Assembly (NCBI GenBank): GCA_020723925.1
Contig: DYHX01000011.1
Location: forward strand, 1 to 34,331
Direction: 5' to 3'
Length of the DNA stretch: 34,331 nt
Source: Nitrospira japonica
Lineage (GTDB): Bacteria; Nitrospirota; Thermodesulfovibrionia; Thermodesulfovibrionales; DYHX01
Below the pieces are notes generated by a model. It did not search any database. It worked only from the letters and a program-made list of their open reading frames with translations, and was not told the origin of the DNA. Positions 22,137 to 30,667 of this stretch are shown piece after piece; the first letter of the stretch is position 1; each line of letters starts with the position of its first letter. A program made the position numbers and the translations under genes.

Positions 22137-23526
22137 CCCCAAAGGGGTAACAAAGGGATTAAATGTTGGTCTGGCATATCTCGCTGGCTCTCTCATTTCA
22201 CATGGATATAAAGTCAGAGTCGTTGACCTGAATAACCGATATGATAACTTTGAAAAAAGAATAAAACAGATTGATAGCGATATTGTGGGAATCTCGCTAA
22301 AGTCTGCTATTGTTTCCGGGGCAAAACCTATATTTAATCTAATAGGTGAAAACAGGCGGATACAATTTAAGATCTGCGGTGGTGCGCATATTACGGTTGC
22401 TGGCAGAGATTTTATCAAAGAATATGGTTTTGATATAGGGTTTATTGGAGAGGCTGAGAATACAATATTAAATTTTCTGGAATACGCCATGGGCAAAAGA
22501 GATATTAACAAAGTTGGGAATATATGGTACCACGATAAAAAAGATGGGACAATTCATTATTTCAATGAATCTGAGCACGAACAACAGGATCTCGATATTC
22601 TGCCATTCCCAGTATATGAGGTATTTGACTCATTCAGGGGCTATATAGAGAACTACCCACTCATTACGAGCAGGGGCTGCCCCTTTCTCTGCACATTCTG
22701 TTGTGTAGGTAAGGTCTCCGGCAAAAAGTGGAGGTCAAGAAGCGTTGATAATGTCCTTAAGGAACTCTTTGAAGCCCAAGAGAAATACAGATTCAAAAAA
22801 TTCCATATAATAGACGATAACTTTACACTTAATATTGAAAGGGCAAAAGGCTTTTGCAGGACGCTGATAGAAAGCGGACTAAATAAGGAATGGTCTTGCC
22901 CAAATGGGGTAAGGGCTGACAGGCTTGATGAGGAACTCCTGAGCCTCATGAAGATATCAGGTTGCACATCAATTAATGTGGGAATTGAAAGTGGTGTTGA
23001 AAGAATATTCAACAAGCTAAAAAAGGGGGAGACCCTTGCTGATATAGAAAGGGCAATAAAATTAGCAAAGAAAATTGGCATCAAAGTTAACGGCTTTTTT
23101 ATTCTGGGTCTCCCTGGCAGCAAATACGAGGATGATATGCAAAGTATTGCTTACAGTGAAGCTCTTGGGCTGGACGATGCATTGTTTAACATCGTGAGTA
23201 TTTATCCTGGGACACAGCTTTGGGAAAGCATAAACAGTGACAAACAGATAAGGATTCTTAGAGATTGGACAGACTCTCTACATTTTGGAGGTGAGGTAGA
23301 ACCAGTTTTTGAAACTGAAAGTTATTTGTCATCAGAAAGGAAGAAGGCCTTTTATATTTCTAATCTCAAGCGAAGGCATTATCTGGTTGTTGTCGGTGAA
23401 AATGGAAGCACTGCAAAAAGGGCATTTAGACTTTTAAGAATTATCTGGAAATATGACAGAAATTCTCTGTTCAGTCATATCTTATTTATTTTCAAGAATA
23501 TCAGGAAGGTATTAAGTTATGTCTAA
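22117..23526 (+). CDS. Radical SAM protein with N-terminal B12-binding-like domain
   Basis: The 469-residue protein has a Rossmann-like N-terminal region (about 1-130, B12-binding-like, with ICGGAHITVAG but no clear DxHxxG) and a radical SAM core with CPFLCTFC (Cys188, Cys192, Cys195), DDNFTLN, NVGIESGVERI and GFFILGLPG. This is the layout of class B methyltransferases and of enzymes such as those for hopanoid or sugar modification. Its substrate is unknown; the cluster suggests a sugar, lipid or polyprenol. It overlaps the upstream gene by 20 nt and the downstream gene by 8 nt. Confidence 0.88.
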   Translation: MDITLIDPKGVTKGLNVGLAYLAGSLISHGYKVRVVDLNNRYDNFEKRIKQIDSDIVGISLKSAIVSGAKPIFNLIGENRRIQFKICGGAHITVAGRDFIKEYGFDIGFIGEAENTILNFLEYAMGKRDINKVGNIWYHDKKDGTIHYFNESEHEQQDLDILPFPVYEVFDSFRGYIENYPLITSRGCPFLCTFCCVGKVSGKKWRSRSVDNVLKELFEAQEKYRFKKFHIIDDNFTLNIERAKGFCRTLIESGLNKEWSCPNGVRADRLDEELLSLMKISGCTSINVGIESGVERIFNKLKKGETLADIERAIKLAKKIGIKVNGFFILGLPGSKYEDDMQSIAYSEALGLDDALFNIVSIYPGTQLWESINSDKQIRILRDWTDSLHFGGEVEPVFETESYLSSERKKAFYISNLKRRHYLVVVGENGSTAKRAFRLLRIIWKYDRNSLFSHILFIFKNIRKVLSYV

Positions 23527-24388
23527 GGTCAAATACTTTATAGCTGTTCTTAGACCGAACCACTGGGTCAAGAACTTCTTTGTTATAATCCCTGTTATTT
23601 TTTCGAAGAAGATAGGTGACCTGCATACGGATTTCTCTGTATTAATGGCTTTTGTTTTATTCTGTTTAGCTTCCGGCAGCGTATATATTTTCAATGATCT
23701 GCTTGATGTCAAAAATGACAGTAGTCATCCGATAAAAAGCAAACGCCCACTTGCCTCCGGGAAGATTACATCCACAGAGGCTACCATTGAAGGCGCTACA
23801 GTTTTGTCTGTTGGACTTTTAGGGAGTTTCTCACTCAATTATAACTTTGGGATTGTGGTTTTGATCTATGTAACTCTGAATCTGCTATATACTCTCTATT
23901 TGAAGCATATTGTAATTATTGATGTCCTCTGCATAGCAGCAGGATTTGTGCTAAGAGTTGTGGCGGGTGGAATTATAGTGGAGGTTCCCTCATCCCCATG
24001 GATTATAATGAGCACATTGTTTATAGCTATGTTCCTTGGATTTTCAAAAAGGAGGGGAGAACTGTCAGTTAACAATGCGGCTCCAGTCACGAGACCGGTC
24101 TTGAGCAGTTATAATGAGCATATGATCGACCAGTTCTTAATCATCTCAGCGACAGGCGCACTTATGGCTTACACTTTATTCACAGTGTCTGATTATGCCT
24201 TTAAAAGATTCGGCACCCATAACCTGATATACACAACACCATTTGTTATTTATGGTATCTTTCGTTATTATTATCTAATTCATTCAAAGAGAATCGAAAA
24301 TCCTACTGACATTCTTTACTCTGATTTGCCGATGATTCTTAATATTTTCTTATGGGTAGCAACAGTTCTTTTCATTATAGGGATATGA
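23519..24388 (+). CDS. UbiA-family prenyltransferase, decaprenyl-phosphate phosphoribosyltransferase-like
   Basis: A 289-residue membrane protein with about nine hydrophobic segments. It starts LRPNHWVKNFFVIIP and has the Asp-rich motif NDLLDVKNDSSHPIKSKRP and a second one near YLKHIVIIDVLCIAAG. LRPNHWVKN..P..F and ND..D...D..HP.K..RP are the pattern of 5-phosphoribose transferases such as mycobacterial DPPR synthase, which moves phosphoribose onto a polyprenyl phosphate. The protein overlaps the radical SAM gene by 8 nt, and two SDR genes follow. A phosphoribose-lipid product is an inference; other UbiA activities are possible. Confidence 0.83.
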   Translation: MSKVKYFIAVLRPNHWVKNFFVIIPVIFSKKIGDLHTDFSVLMAFVLFCLASGSVYIFNDLLDVKNDSSHPIKSKRPLASGKITSTEATIEGATVLSVGLLGSFSLNYNFGIVVLIYVTLNLLYTLYLKHIVIIDVLCIAAGFVLRVVAGGIIVEVPSSPWIIMSTLFIAMFLGFSKRRGELSVNNAAPVTRPVLSSYNEHMIDQFLIISATGALMAYTLFTVSDYAFKRFGTHNLIYTTPFVIYGIFRYYYLIHSKRIENPTDILYSDLPMILNIFLWVATVLFIIGI

Positions 24389-24403
24389 ATCAGGAGGTAT
24401 GAC

Positions 24404-25405
24404 ATGAGAACACTGGTTGCAGGAGCGCCAGGTTGGCTTGGTACACGCCTTGTGGAGGTATTGCTAAAGGGGTGGGATGGTGAAGGTGGAGATGGAAGGG
24501 ATGTGAGATGTTTTGTAAAAAGAGGGGTTGACAGCAGTATTCTTAAAAAATACGGCGCAGAGGTTGTTGAGGGCGATATATGTGATAGAGATTCAATTAG
24601 GGTAGCTATGAAAGGTGTGGACACAGTTTTCTGCCTTACAGGTATCATTCACCCCAGAAGAGTAAAAGAGTTTTACGAGATAACCACTGAAGGCACAAAG
24701 AACCTTATATCAGAAGCTGTTTCAAATGATGTTAGAAGATTCATATACATAAGTAGCAATTCGCCAGCAGGATGTAATCCAGATAAAGAGGCACTTTTCA
24801 AAAATGCAGAAGAAAATCCTTACATGCACTATGGCAGGAGCAAGCTCCTTGCAGAAAAGGCTGTTCAGCAATATCAAAAAGAGGGGAAAATTGAGACGGT
24901 TATCCTCAGGCCATGCTGGTTTTATGGACCAGGGCAGCCTGCACGGCAGACAAGATTCTTCAGGATGATAAAGGCTGGAAATCCGATAGTATTTGGTGAT
25001 GGTGAAAACCTCCGCAGCATGTCTTATATTGATAATGTAATACAGGGAATCCTTCTGGCTGAACGCTTAAAAGCAGCCAATGGACAGATATACTGGATTG
25101 CTGATAAAAGACCTTATAAAACGATTGAGATATACAGGGCAGTTGCAGAAATCCTCAATGTAAAAAACTTCAAACCTCGCTTTGTTCCGGGAATTGTCTC
25201 TGAGGTCTTCATGGTTATGGACAGTCTGATTCAGGGTGTAGGCTTATATCAGACAGAGATACATGTTGCAGGTGAGATGAATAAGAATATTGCCTGCAGC
25301 ATAGAAAAGGCCGAGAAAGAGCTTGGCTATAATCCAACCGTAGACCTTTATGAGGGCATGAAGCGATCGATCGAATGGTGCAGAAGCAATGGGATCGATA
25401 TATAG
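24404..25405 (+). CDS. NAD-dependent epimerase/dehydratase (extended SDR) 1
   Basis: A 333-residue extended SDR. Seen are the dinucleotide motif GAPGWLG (8-14), EGDICDRDSI, YISSNSPAG, YGRSK (Tyr-x3-Lys catalytic pair), ILRPCWFYGPGQ and MSYIDNVIQG. The glycine motif is GxxGxxG as expected. Families with this pattern act on NDP-sugars or on sterol-like and lipid substrates; the specific one cannot be read. The ATG follows AGGAGGTATGAC. It lies 15 nt after the UbiA gene, so the two are probably co-translated from one mRNA. Confidence 0.88.
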   Translation: MRTLVAGAPGWLGTRLVEVLLKGWDGEGGDGRDVRCFVKRGVDSSILKKYGAEVVEGDICDRDSIRVAMKGVDTVFCLTGIIHPRRVKEFYEITTEGTKNLISEAVSNDVRRFIYISSNSPAGCNPDKEALFKNAEENPYMHYGRSKLLAEKAVQQYQKEGKIETVILRPCWFYGPGQPARQTRFFRMIKAGNPIVFGDGENLRSMSYIDNVIQGILLAERLKAANGQIYWIADKRPYKTIEIYRAVAEILNVKNFKPRFVPGIVSEVFMVMDSLIQGVGLYQTEIHVAGEMNKNIACSIEKAEKELGYNPTVDLYEGMKRSIEWCRSNGIDI

Positions 25406-25417
25406 AGGGTTGAGCGA

Positions 25418-26437
25418 ATGAAAACAGCGCTGGTAACAGGCGGTTCAGGTTTCTGTGGAAGCTATCTTGTGCGGACCCTCAGCGAAAGGGGATGGGAGGT
25501 CTCTGTCATAGATACAATAACTACCGAAGAAAAAGAGGTTAAATTTTATAAGGGGGATATAAGGGATAAATATCTCCTGATGGAGGCAATGAAAGCCATA
25601 GATGTGGTGTTTCACCTCGCAGCAAGAGTGCCTCTTACAAAAGCTGGCAGAGATTTCTGGAGTACTAATGTTGATGGAACACAAACGGTCTTAGAGACGG
25701 CGCTCAGTTCCGGGGTGAAAAAGGTTCTGCATATGTCCTCCACAGCAGTGTACTCTCTTAACCCTTCAGAACTTCCAATAACAGAAAAGACATCTCTTAA
25801 GGCGAACACTGTTTATGGAAGGTCCAAACAGGAGGCAGAGGCTGTATGTAAAAGATTCAGGGATAAGGGCTTAAATATCATAATTATTCGCCCGAGGACT
25901 GTGATTGCACCATGCCGTCTTGGGATAATAGAGCTTTTTTTTGATTGGATAAGAAAGAACAGGAATGTTTATATGCTTGGGGATGGCAATAATCTCTTCC
26001 AATTTGTGCATGCCTCAGACCTCTCGAATGCATGCATCCTCGCAGTAGAAAAAACCGATAACGAAGAATTTAATATCGGTACAGACAGATTCGGCACAAT
26101 TAGAGAACTATTTGAAAAACTAATCGCTTACGCATGCAGCACATCTGAGATAAGGTGTATTCCCAGAAGGATAACTCAACCTATCTTGTACCTCATGGAT
26201 AAGATAAATCTGTTGCCTCTGGCAGACTGGCATTACAGGACTGCGTTTCTGCCGTGTTACTTTGATGTTTCAAAGGCAAAGGACTTGCTGTCATGGAAGC
26301 CTCACTACAGCAATGATGAGATGTTTTTTGAGTCTTATGGCTGGTATGTAAAGCATACAGAGGATATATATGGTGCTGAGACAAAATCTCCCCATACGTC
26401 TATACTCAAGAGGAAAATTTTAAGGATTCTTAAATAG
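25418..26437 (+). CDS. NAD-dependent epimerase/dehydratase (extended SDR) 2
   Basis: A 339-residue extended SDR: GGSGFCGSYLVR (NAD motif), GDIRDKY, VVFHLAARVPL, MSSTAVYS, YGRSKQEAE (catalytic Tyr and Lys), IIRPRTVI and FVHASDLSNA. It resembles NDP-sugar epimerases or dehydratases more than its neighbour does. It starts 12 nt after SDR 1 but is not an obvious recent duplicate (different glycine motif and C-terminal part). A paired role after the UbiA step, or in making an NDP-sugar donor, is possible. Confidence 0.88.
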   Translation: MKTALVTGGSGFCGSYLVRTLSERGWEVSVIDTITTEEKEVKFYKGDIRDKYLLMEAMKAIDVVFHLAARVPLTKAGRDFWSTNVDGTQTVLETALSSGVKKVLHMSSTAVYSLNPSELPITEKTSLKANTVYGRSKQEAEAVCKRFRDKGLNIIIIRPRTVIAPCRLGIIELFFDWIRKNRNVYMLGDGNNLFQFVHASDLSNACILAVEKTDNEEFNIGTDRFGTIRELFEKLIAYACSTSEIRCIPRRITQPILYLMDKINLLPLADWHYRTAFLPCYFDVSKAKDLLSWKPHYSNDEMFFESYGWYVKHTEDIYGAETKSPHTSILKRKILRILK

Positions 26438-26451
26438 CCCTGTAGAAAAAG

Positions 26452-27570
26452 ATGCTTTGGCTGAAAAGATTTTTAGGCGACATAAGGCTGGGGATGTCTC
26501 TAATGAGATACAGGGGGGTTAAATACGTTTATAACCGATGGTATCTAAGGACATTCTATGCAGTAGAGAACCCGCTAAGGAATTTTATCTACTTCAGGCT
26601 CTATCCATTGATAGACTACACTCCTTTTCCATCCATGATTGAAATAGAAGCTACAACAACCTGTAATCTGAGGTGTACTATCTGTGAACATACCCACTGG
26701 AACGAGCCACCACGGAATATGACCCTGGAAGAATTTAAAGGCATTATTGATCAGTTCCCTGAGGTCAGAGCCATTGCACTTACTGGGATTGGCGAGAACT
26801 TTCTTAATAAGGATTTCCTGAAGATGTACGAATACATAAGGGAGAGATGGCCTTCAGCCTTTATAGAACTCTACGATAATTTCTACCTTGTTGGCGAAGA
26901 CGTGTCCAGACGGTTAATAGACCTGAGCATTGATAGGGTTATAATCTCCATGGAGGCAGCAACAAAGGATACATATGAGAAGATAAGGGTTGGTTCAAAT
27001 TTTGAAAGGGTACTCGAAAACATAAAGAACTTTGTTGAGATAAAATCCAAGGAAAATAGCCCCTTCCCGGAGATTTTCTTTCATTTTATCGTTACAAACC
27101 AGAATATACATGAGCTGCCGAGTTACATAAAGCTCGTAAAGGGACTTGGATGTGTAAAGATATCAATCACAAATCTGCTGCACCCCTATCACGAGGTTCA
27201 GCATATGATGTTGCATAATATACCAGAAGGAATAATTAAAGAGGCCGAGTCTGTTGCATGTAAAGAGGGCATAACCTTGCTATGGAATAGCAACATACCC
27301 CAAAAAAAACCGCCGATTACCAACTGCAATAACTGGATAATGCCCTTTATATATGTGACAGGGCATGTTGTGCCGTGCTGTTCTATGAACGAAGCCAATG
27401 TCAGACAGTTTCAGAAGGATAATAGTTTTGGAAATGTGTTTGAAAAGCCCTTCAAGGAAATATGGTATTCGGATGAATTCAAAGCTTTCAGGAGGGCGCA
27501 GAGGAAAGGCGAGGTGCCTGTATTATGCAGGGATTGTCCGATGTACGATGTCGGTAGAAGGATCGTGTAA
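26452..27570 (+). CDS. Radical SAM/SPASM domain protein
   Basis: The 372-residue protein has EATTTCNLRCTICEHTHW with the CxxxCxxC cluster (Cys71, Cys75, Cys78), GIGENFLNKDF and ISMEAATKDTY. At the C-terminus is a SPASM-type set, CNNW..VVPCCSM..FGNVFEKPFKEIW..CRDCP, that would hold an auxiliary Fe-S cluster. The first 60 residues are a basic, aromatic extension (RYRGVKYVYNRWYLR). Proteins of this type in glycan clusters are usually unassigned. The ATG has only a weak ribosome site. Confidence 0.88.
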   Translation: MLWLKRFLGDIRLGMSLMRYRGVKYVYNRWYLRTFYAVENPLRNFIYFRLYPLIDYTPFPSMIEIEATTTCNLRCTICEHTHWNEPPRNMTLEEFKGIIDQFPEVRAIALTGIGENFLNKDFLKMYEYIRERWPSAFIELYDNFYLVGEDVSRRLIDLSIDRVIISMEAATKDTYEKIRVGSNFERVLENIKNFVEIKSKENSPFPEIFFHFIVTNQNIHELPSYIKLVKGLGCVKISITNLLHPYHEVQHMMLHNIPEGIIKEAESVACKEGITLLWNSNIPQKKPPITNCNNWIMPFIYVTGHVVPCCSMNEANVRQFQKDNSFGNVFEKPFKEIWYSDEFKAFRRAQRKGEVPVLCRDCPMYDVGRRIV

Positions 27571-27572
27571 GG

Positions 27573-28589
27573 ATGAGGGATGAGTTAATAGGGTTTACAG
27601 GACCAAGTGATTTCAGCACATTTGTTTTAAGGGCGGGATTAAGTAAAAGATACGGATTTTTTGGAACAATCCCTATCTGGGGCGGCGTGAAATTGCACGA
27701 ATTTTATCCTCCCATTGCCACCGTTATCGTGAGATACCTTGGCATGTTCGGAGCCCTTATTCTTTATTTTATATTCGTACCTGTTCTGTGGATAAACTAT
27801 AAGGGGCTGGCTACAGCCGTATTGTTTATGTCGAGTTATTTCCATATATTCCCTCTCTTGATTGTGGGCAGATATGCTGAGTTTATGGGTTATGGTTTTT
27901 TATCTCTTGCGATATTTGTAGATAACGATATCCTGTCTGGAATCCTCTGGGGTCTTGGGTCTCTGTCACATCCTCTACCGATGATGCTTGGGGCAATTAT
28001 ATTTTTGCTAAAGCTCAAGATTCAAACAATTATTGTTGCTTTTATTGTCTGTGGCTGGTGGTATGTGCCCTTCTTCTTAAAGAGGAAGAGGCTCAGCTAT
28101 TTAAAGGAGATGAGATCTGACAAGTTGTTTGGACTTTATTTTATCCAATACCTGAGCATGGTGAATATCCTCATATATCTTTTTGCCCCACTGTGGCTGC
28201 AGATAGTTACATCATTGACATGGTTTCTGCCTTTCTCCTTTAAGCCTAACATGCTACCAAAGGATTTCGGATTGAGAAATATATTGCTCCGCTTTAAGCC
28301 ATTTTTTGAGATAAAGCCATTTTTTACATCGGACCTCACGAAGCACTTTCCCAAATTGAAGGAGATTAAGGAAGGACCGATAGTGCTTACCCAGAAGAGC
28401 TACAATCCTGAGATTGACTTTGGGGAACAGGCAATAGGGTCTTTTGGGTTGTGGATATGGTCATGTGCATGCTATCTCCTTGAAAGAGGAGTTATCGTTT
28501 ACAATGGACTTCCTTCAACAGAAGTTGCAGTAGACCACCTTAATATCACGGAGGGGTTGCCCGTTTATTCTGTAGAGTCTTTACGGTAA
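27573..28589 (+). CDS. Integral membrane protein of unknown function, possibly a shortened GT-C-like protein
   Basis: 338 residues with about six to eight hydrophobic segments (for example 46-73, 79-99, 135-147, 151-169 and 190-222) and a soluble C-terminal part with VAVDHLNITEGLPVYSVESL. FYPPIATVIVRYLG near residue 44 resembles a loop seen in GT-C glycosyltransferases, but the usual first membrane helix with its acidic loop is absent, so it may be N-terminally shortened. I do not recognise a family with confidence. It begins 2 nt after the SPASM gene stop. Confidence 0.7.
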   Translation: MRDELIGFTGPSDFSTFVLRAGLSKRYGFFGTIPIWGGVKLHEFYPPIATVIVRYLGMFGALILYFIFVPVLWINYKGLATAVLFMSSYFHIFPLLIVGRYAEFMGYGFLSLAIFVDNDILSGILWGLGSLSHPLPMMLGAIIFLLKLKIQTIIVAFIVCGWWYVPFFLKRKRLSYLKEMRSDKLFGLYFIQYLSMVNILIYLFAPLWLQIVTSLTWFLPFSFKPNMLPKDFGLRNILLRFKPFFEIKPFFTSDLTKHFPKLKEIKEGPIVLTQKSYNPEIDFGEQAIGSFGLWIWSCACYLLERGVIVYNGLPSTEVAVDHLNITEGLPVYSVESLR

Positions 28590-28593
28590 TGAT

Positions 28594-29154
28594 ATGTTAG
28601 TGCTTGAGGTTGGCTCAGGGAAACGACCTATGGCAGGTGCCTCTATATCTGCTGTTGGTAATAAGATTATAAAAACAGATATAAATAAAAAGGCATATGT
28701 TGATGTCATCTGTGATGCTCAATCTCTTCCTTTTAGAAACGATGTGTTTGACTACTTATTCTGTTCGCATGTTTTAGAACATATACCTGAGTATATTAAA
28801 GCCTTTAGAGAATTTCATAGAGTTTTGAGAGGTGGTAGAACTATAGAGATTATAGTCCCACACTGGAGCGGACCAACGGCCTTAATGGACCCCACACACT
28901 TGCATCTTTTTTCTGCCAGAAGATTCTCTTGGATAGCTAAGAGGGGGTTAGCTGAAGAAGATAATATATATGTGTCAGATATATTGGATTCATCTGAGGT
29001 GGCTCTGCATCTTGAAATTAAGTCAATAATCTTAACGAACATTCCGAGCAAAAAGGAAAAATTGAAAGATACATCCCTCTGCTTCAGAATATATATATAT
29101 AACATCCTTTTTATTAAGATTCCTGCTGAGATTTTTAAAGGCAGAGGATGTTGA
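28594..29154 (+). CDS. Class I SAM-dependent methyltransferase, C-terminus frameshifted
   Basis: A 186-residue protein starting with motif I (VLEVGSGKRP), then TDINKKAYVDVICDAQSLPF, YLFCSHVLEHIPEY and LRGGRTIEIIVPHW, a typical small-molecule or glycan methyltransferase pattern (Methyltransf_11-like). The reading frame ends at a TGA at 29152-29154. Shifting by one base near the AAA at 29137 continues as KAEDVERIAFLIGGIDEIRI to a TAA at 29216-29218, which fits the usual end of this fold and closes the gap to the next gene to 3 nt. The last few residues as read (GRGC) are therefore probably not native. Confidence 0.82.
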   Translation: MLVLEVGSGKRPMAGASISAVGNKIIKTDINKKAYVDVICDAQSLPFRNDVFDYLFCSHVLEHIPEYIKAFREFHRVLRGGRTIEIIVPHWSGPTALMDPTHLHLFSARRFSWIAKRGLAEEDNIYVSDILDSSEVALHLEIKSIILTNIPSKKEKLKDTSLCFRIYIYNILFIKIPAEIFKGRGC

Positions 29155-29218
29155 GAGGATAGCCTTTTTAATTGGCGGGATAGATGAGATTCGTATAAAA
29201 TTGGCTGTCAAAAAATAA
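29140..29218 (+). pseudogene. Out-of-frame tail of the methyltransferase gene
   Basis: The +1 frame reads ERIAFLIGGIDEIRIKLAVK and a stop 3 nt before the next ATG. The hydrophobic AFLIGG and beta-strand-like IRIKLAVK ending match the last strands of small methyltransferases. One extra A in the run at 29137-29139 would explain the break; mutation and sequencing error cannot be told apart here. Confidence 0.6.
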
Positions 29219-29221
29219 CTG

Positions 29222-30370
29222 ATGAAAATCTTCCATTTAATCTATGACCACATTAATAACCCATGGGTTGGCGGCGGGGGGGCTGTAAGGGTTTATGAGA
29301 TATATAAAAGGCTTGCCGAGAGACACCATATAACTGTTGTCTGTGGTAAATACCCGGGGGCAGAGGACTATGAAGAGGGAGATCTCAGATTCCATTTTGT
29401 CGGGAGCTCGAAGAACAATTATGTTTTGAGCACATTCTGTTATGCTGTAAAGGCTGCACAGTTCCTGTTTTTAAACTCTAAACTCCGAACGGCTCGACTG
29501 AGCCATTCGGCCCGAGCTCGGGCTGAGGGCTCGCCGAAGTCTCCGAACTCCGAACTTTACGACATAGTAATTGAGGATTTTGCCCCCTATAATCCGCTAT
29601 TCTCAAGATTTATCATTGATAAGCCACTTGTTCTACAAATCCATCATAAAGAGGGCATAAATTTATTTAACCGTTACTTTGTATTGGGTTGTCCCTTTAT
29701 GCTTATAGAGACCTTTTATCCGAGGCTTTTTAACAATATTATATGTGTCTCTGAAGGAAGCAGAAGGAAATTTAATGTTGCAAATGCCACTATTATTCCT
29801 AATGGTATAGACAATAAATTGTTTGAGGTTGAACCTTCTGATGATGACTACATCGGCTATGTAGGCAGGTTGCATATACATAACAAAGGACTTGATACTG
29901 CAATCAGGGCGATGGATTTAATAGATTCAAGGCTTATTATAGCAGGCAAAGGAAGGGATGAGCTGAGATTGCAGTCTTTAGTCAGGAGATTCGGTCTGTC
30001 AGGGAAGGTTGAGTTAATCGGGCATCTTAACGATGCTAAAAAAATAGAATTCTTAGCTAATTCAAAGGTTGTTATAATACCATCCCGCTATGAAGGGCAA
30101 GGCATAGTCGTTCTTGAGGCTGCTGCCTGTGGAAAACCTGTGATTGTTAGCGACATCCCCGAATTGAGATATGCTGTGGATGCTGGCTTTGGGCTATCAT
30201 TCAAGACAGGTGATGCAATAGATTTAGCAGAAAAGATGAAACTTCTCCTTGAGGATGAATCCCTGAGAAGAGAGCTGGGGAAAAAGGCAAGGGAATATGC
30301 AAAAAACTATATCTGGGATAAGATTGCAGAGGAATATGAGAGGTTTTTGGTGGAGGCGGTGGCGAGGTAG
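29222..30370 (+). CDS. Glycosyltransferase family 4
   Basis: 382 residues, GT-B fold. Seen are IFHLIYDHINNPWVGGGGAV at the start, the PLVLQIHHKEGI region, IICVSEGSRRKF, IIPNGIDNKLF, GYVGRLHIHNKGLDTAI and IPSRYEGQGIVVLEAAACGK (E-x7-E donor motif). It probably transfers a hexose from an NDP-sugar in the cytoplasm. Residues about 84-112 (LRTARLSHSARARAEGSPKS) are coded by an inserted repeat, an unusual basic stretch in the acceptor domain. No strong Shine-Dalgarno precedes the ATG, which would be served by coupling to the gene before it. Confidence 0.88.
   Translation: MKIFHLIYDHINNPWVGGGGAVRVYEIYKRLAERHHITVVCGKYPGAEDYEEGDLRFHFVGSSKNNYVLSTFCYAVKAAQFLFLNSKLRTARLSHSARARAEGSPKSPNSELYDIVIEDFAPYNPLFSRFIIDKPLVLQIHHKEGINLFNRYFVLGCPFMLIETFYPRLFNNIICVSEGSRRKFNVANATIIPNGIDNKLFEVEPSDDDYIGYVGRLHIHNKGLDTAIRAMDLIDSRLIIAGKGRDELRLQSLVRRFGLSGKVELIGHLNDAKKIEFLANSKVVIIPSRYEGQGIVVLEAAACGKPVIVSDIPELRYAVDAGFGLSFKTGDAIDLAEKMKLLLEDESLRRELGKKAREYAKNYIWDKIAEEYERFLVEAVAR
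29473..29556. repeat. In-frame AACTCCG-type repeat with palindromic core in the GT4 gene
   Basis: AACTCTAAACTCCGAACGG, then a GC-rich core (GGCTCGACTGAGCC, CCCGAGCTCGGG) and CTCCGAACTCCGAACT. AACTCCG is the reverse complement of the AGTTCGG-type units at 17224-17362. The core contains two perfect small palindromes. Confidence 0.85.
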
Positions 30371-30444
30371 AAAATTTGATATTCTTAAACAGTTAAATAC
30401 CTTAGGTGGCAGATAGAAATTGTTAGAGACAAAGGAGATGCTTT

Positions 30445-30667
30445 ATGAGCTTGGCTGATATTTTGAAAGGTTATTTTCAGGTGAAAGAACCCTTGAGCAG
30501 GTTCTCAGGATAATTGCACAGAAAGTTAAACAAGAGAGGTTAGAGGTATCCTACGCAATTTCTTTTACCTATCCCTTTCCTTCATAGCGACTAACGTCTT
30601 TGGCTATGTCTTTCATGCGATTGTTAGCAGAAAGCTCGGTCCGCCTCTTTACGCAGAGTTCAGTGTT
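30445..30667 (+). other. Broken 5' region of the flippase gene
   Basis: An ideal start (AAAGGAG at 30431-30437, 7 nt, ATG at 30445) opens a frame that closes after 22 codons (MSLADILKGYFQVKEPLS..). From 30530 the flippase frame is open and codes an N-terminal membrane helix (NFFYLSLSFIATNVFGYVFH) and SRKLGPPLYAEFSVL, typical of polysaccharide flippases. It has no ATG, GTG or TTG until 30668. A third frame between them reads YFERLFSGERTLEQVLRIIA. This suggests frameshifts in the 5' part. The region 30371-30444 holds nothing else I can name. Confidence 0.6.
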
